A DNA stretch of 64,000 bases from Treponema brennaborense (lineage in GTDB: Bacteria > Spirochaetota > Spirochaetia > Treponematales > Treponemataceae). Below are positions 61,500 through 64,000 of the stretch, piece after piece. The stretch's first letter is position 1; each line of letters begins with the position of its first letter. The DNA is taken from assembly GCA_023666275.1 (NCBI GenBank), contig JAMPCJ010000011.1, positions 25,223 to 89,222 of the forward strand. The letters are read 5' to 3'. A model generated the notes under the pieces. It did no database searches. It saw only the letters and a list, made by a program, of their open reading frames with translations, and was not told where the DNA came from. A program made the translations under genes and the position numbers.

Positions 61500-61691
61500 A
61501 TCATAAAAGCATATTGCCGATTTGATAAAAAATCAAGCAACGATTAAAACGGCTGCACGCTTGTGCGGGTTTTCACTGCGGAACTCGGCGCCGCCGCAAA
61601 CGCCCCTGCCCTGCCGGCAGGGAATGTGTGCGGCGTTACGCACAGTACGCTGTGCTACTGTCGCACAACATACTGTGCGTTTCCCGCGATG
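61500..61691. other. Intergenic region with short palindromes
   Basis: Besides the MATE promoter, it contains CCCTGCCGGCAGGG (61608-61621), and three copies of a GCACAGTA/TACTGTGCG-like string between 61638 and 61681. These can fold as hairpins at the 3' end of the LRR gene, possibly a terminator. No gene is seen. Confidence 0.4.
61508..61536 (-). promoter_or_regulatory. Promoter of the MATE gene; predicted leaderless start
   Basis: Minus strand -35 TTGATT (61531-61536), 17-base spacer, -10 TATGCT (61508-61513). Eight bases separate it from the ATG at 61499. Confidence 0.55.
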
Positions 61692-63918
61692 TTACTCTTT
61701 GGAATAAGTTATAGTAATACCGTCGGGAAAGCTATTAGATTTTTTTTCAACTAGTTCCCACTGCTCTTGCGTGCCGAGATAAATAACCTCTTTCAAGCTA
61801 GTGCAGTCCTTGAATGCACTTTCTCCGATTGTCTTTATGCTCTTAGGAATCGTTACGGATGCAAGACCCTTGCAGTTCTTAAACGCTTTCTCCCCGATGT
61901 CCGTTACTCCGTTTTCTATCGTTACGCTCTTCAGTTCGGGACGATCTCTGAATGACTCGGCGATAATTGCTTTTGCGCTTGCGGGAATTTCAAGGTTTTC
62001 GTTCAGTACGAAATTTCCGGCTTCTCCCGTGAAAAGACGCTGGAATCTATATGAGGTATTTGGGATCTTCGTGCTTTCACTGTTTTTGATTGTTTCGAGA
62101 GTAAGCTTTCCGATTACTGTTTCGTCCTGCGTGTTATTGTTGTCAAAGCGCAGCCAAGTTCCGCTCAGTCCGTTTACTGCGGTAAGCTTATCGCAGTCGC
62201 GGAATACATCGTTTTTGATCAGCGTTACGGAATCGGGAATCGTCAATCTTGTCAGTTCGGCGCAGCCGTAGAACGCATTGCCTTCAATGCTTATTATGCC
62301 GTCGGCGACTTCGGATAGATCAACATTTCCTTTTGCGGACGGATAGGCAATCAACTTCTCTTTGTTTGTATTTGTTTCTGTATTTTTTCTATACAGAATG
62401 CCGTTCTCGGCGAAATGTATGGGATTTTCAGAATCAACCGTTATGTTTGTAAGATTGACGCAGCCGTAGAACATATTTGTGAAACTACTGCTATTCGCTT
62501 TCTTGGGAATATTGATGCTCTTCAATCCCGTGCAGTTTCCGAATGCACCGAAGCCGATTGTTTCCACGCTGCCGGGGATTGTTACGCTCGTCAAAGCGGT
62601 ACAGCTCCGGAACGCATATTTTCCGATGCTCGTTACGCCATCAGAGATTGTTACGGCGGTCAAACCGGTGCAGCCGCTGAATGCATTTTCGCCGATTTCC
62701 GTTACGGTGTCGGGAATCGGTACGGCGCCGTTCGCGTACAAAGCTTGAGTCAGTACGCCGTTTTTGATTATCAGTGCGCAGTTATCCATAACTACGGCAC
62801 CTTCAATATCTTCGGGATTTTCATCGGAAATACGACTGAAGCTGTATGTGTCGTTTCTTTCCCTGATTATATCGAGGGTAAGTTTGCCGATTTTTTCGTA
62901 TCCGTCGGCGGCGGTGATGAATTGATTCCAGATTCCATCCAGTCCGTTTACAGTCTTGAGCTTATCGCAGCCGAGGAACACATTTTTGTTGATTATTTTT
63001 ATGCCGTTAAGCGTTACGCTTGTCAGTTCGGTGCAGCCGCGGAATGCGTTTCTGCCGATTTCCGTTATGCCGTCGGGGATCGTAATATCTCCTTTCGCGG
63101 ACGGCCAGGCACGTATTCTCGTTCCTTTCTCATCAAGAAGTATTGCTTCGTCGGCAGCACAGCCGGAATATCCGCCGCAGCCCTCGGCTACCGTAAATCT
63201 TGCGAGCTTCGTACAGCCGAAGAATACGCCGCTGACACCGGTTGTTATGCTCTTGGGAATCGATACATGCTCCAGCCCTGTGCAGCCGTAAAATGCATAC
63301 CATTTTATCCTCTCTACGCCCTCCGGAATTGTTATGTCCGTCAAGGCGGTGCAGCCGCGGAATGCGTTGTCGCTGATTATTGTTACTGTGGAAGGAATTT
63401 TGCCGCCGAGGTTGACATTGCCCGATGCGGAGGGATAGGCGATTAATCTTGTTTTGTTTTTATCATACAGAATGCCGTCTTGAGCGCAATAATTGGGGTT
63501 ATCAGAGGCAACCGTGATGCTTGCGAGGCTCGTGCAGCCGGCAAACGGATTGTCGTCTACTTCCGTTAAGACAGCCTGCTGTGTTCCGATTTTCGTTACG
63601 TCTGCGGAAATCGTTATGCTTGTCATTTTCGTGCAGTTTTCAAATGCGCCGTCTGCAATGCGCGTTATGCCGGCGGGAATCGTTATTTCGCCGACCGCCT
63701 TTTCGGGATTCCAGGCGTACAGTACGCCGTCTTTGGTTACCGCGCCGGTTACCTCGTCGACTGCCGCGCCGTCCGGTATATCCTTGCCGGTCAGGTAAGA
63801 GAGCTTGTCTTCATCTCCGTTGCCGGGGTCATTGCTGCATGACGTTAAGAATATACCCCCCCCACGAAGTCAGCAATAAAACGGCAAGCACTGCCGAAAG
63901 TTTTTTGCATTTTTTCAT
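61692..63918 (-). CDS. BspA/TpLRR-type leucine-rich-repeat lipoprotein, frame broken at a C8 tract
   Basis: From 63917 down to 61692 one frame encodes ~30 tandem TpLRR repeats of ~23 residues with the form IPxxVTxIGxxAFxxCTxLxxVTI. The natural start is ATG 63918 behind TTAGGAGAAAC: it encodes MKKCKKLSAVLAVLLLTS, then meets a run of eight G (plus-strand C, 63856-63863) and runs to a stop nine codons later. Removing one G joins it to the repeat frame, creating a lipobox LTSC at about residue 27 followed by SNDPGNGDEDK, a perfect surface-lipoprotein start. Otherwise translation could begin at Met 63626, without signal. In Treponema such proteins mediate attachment to host tissue or other bacteria. 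Either a phase-variable OFF state or a sequencing slip. Confidence 0.85.
63856..63863. repeat. C8 homopolymer (G8 in the LRR lipoprotein gene)
   Basis: Eight C on the plus strand, in codons 19-21 of the lipoprotein reading. In the present length the signal peptide and LRR domain are out of frame; with seven they are in frame. Confidence 0.9.
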
Positions 63919-63945
63919 GTTGTTTCTCCTAAAAAATTTATTTAA

Positions 63946-63995
63946 TTGGAGGAAAGACAACCCCTACTTGCGAGGCGGGGTTTTCTTTCCTCCAA
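63946..63995. repeat. 19-bp inverted repeat upstream of the LRR lipoprotein
   Basis: TTGGAGGAAAGACAACCCC (63946-63964) pairs with 63977-63995 at 18 of 19 positions, with a 12-base loop. On the minus strand it lies in the leader, followed by AATTAAATAAATTTTTT and the ribosome site, so it could be a terminator/attenuator of an upstream unit. Confidence 0.7.
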
Positions 63996-64000
63996 ACCAC

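Noticed and set aside
62415..63446. Plus-strand open frame of 343 codons opposite the LRR gene
   Set aside because: It mirrors the LRR repeat period and has no independent protein signature.

Overview
The window looks like a chromosomal segment of a Treponema-type spirochete. Lineage clues are the cheA / cheW-cheR fusion / cheX / cheY cluster, the rpsP-khpA-rimM-trmD-rplS cluster followed by FliK-like, FlhB-like and YraN genes, a BspA/TpLRR-type leucine-rich-repeat lipoprotein, and outer-membrane-barrel-like genes without close recognisable family. Species cannot be fixed from sequence reading alone.

Layout. 1-7.8 kb is an accessory/defence island: a truncated DUF1893 gene, a 22-bp tandem palindromic array, a small XRE regulator divergent from a restriction-modification operon (two overlapping adenine-methylase-like genes, then a GIY-YIG/helicase gene), a YafQ/DinJ-type toxin-antitoxin pair inserted backwards inside that operon, and a Fic protein with a 23-bp operator-like array at its promoter. 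8.0-11.5 kb is an iron(II) uptake locus (two feoA, feoB and a 49-residue Cys-rich membrane peptide) with DtxR-like inverted repeats at its promoter. 11.6-16.7 kb is the ribosome maturation cluster plus flagellar-export-like and unknown small genes. 16.9-26.6 kb holds envelope genes: a degenerate polysaccharide-deacetylase protein, a LysM/M23 endopeptidase, signal peptidase, a PBP2/FtsI-type transpeptidase, an MptE-like (DUF115) protein and a degenerate HD-GYP protein. 26.6-38 kb has an aldo/keto-reductase-like protein, glyS, guaB, queD, the murein operon murE-ddl-(dapF-like)-murD, and purA. 38-46 kb has two SGNH esterases, two tRNAs, an RRM protein, an M28 peptidase and several housekeeping genes. 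46.4-51.2 kb is the chemotaxis operon. 51.3-64 kb has two barrel-like proteins, dapL, a PhnP-like hydrolase, an oxidoreductase, an MCP, a MATE exporter and the LRR lipoprotein, whose frame is broken at a C8 tract.

Themes that cut across the window: (i) at least five genes have a good -35/-10 with the -10 only 7-8 nt before the start codon and no ribosome site, suggesting leaderless mRNAs; (ii) three 8-base G/C runs sit where slippage would matter, and one puts the LRR lipoprotein out of frame; (iii) several enzyme-fold proteins have lost catalytic residues (DapF-like, HD-GYP, aldo/keto reductase, NodB); (iv) two different short tandem palindromic arrays accompany the defence genes.
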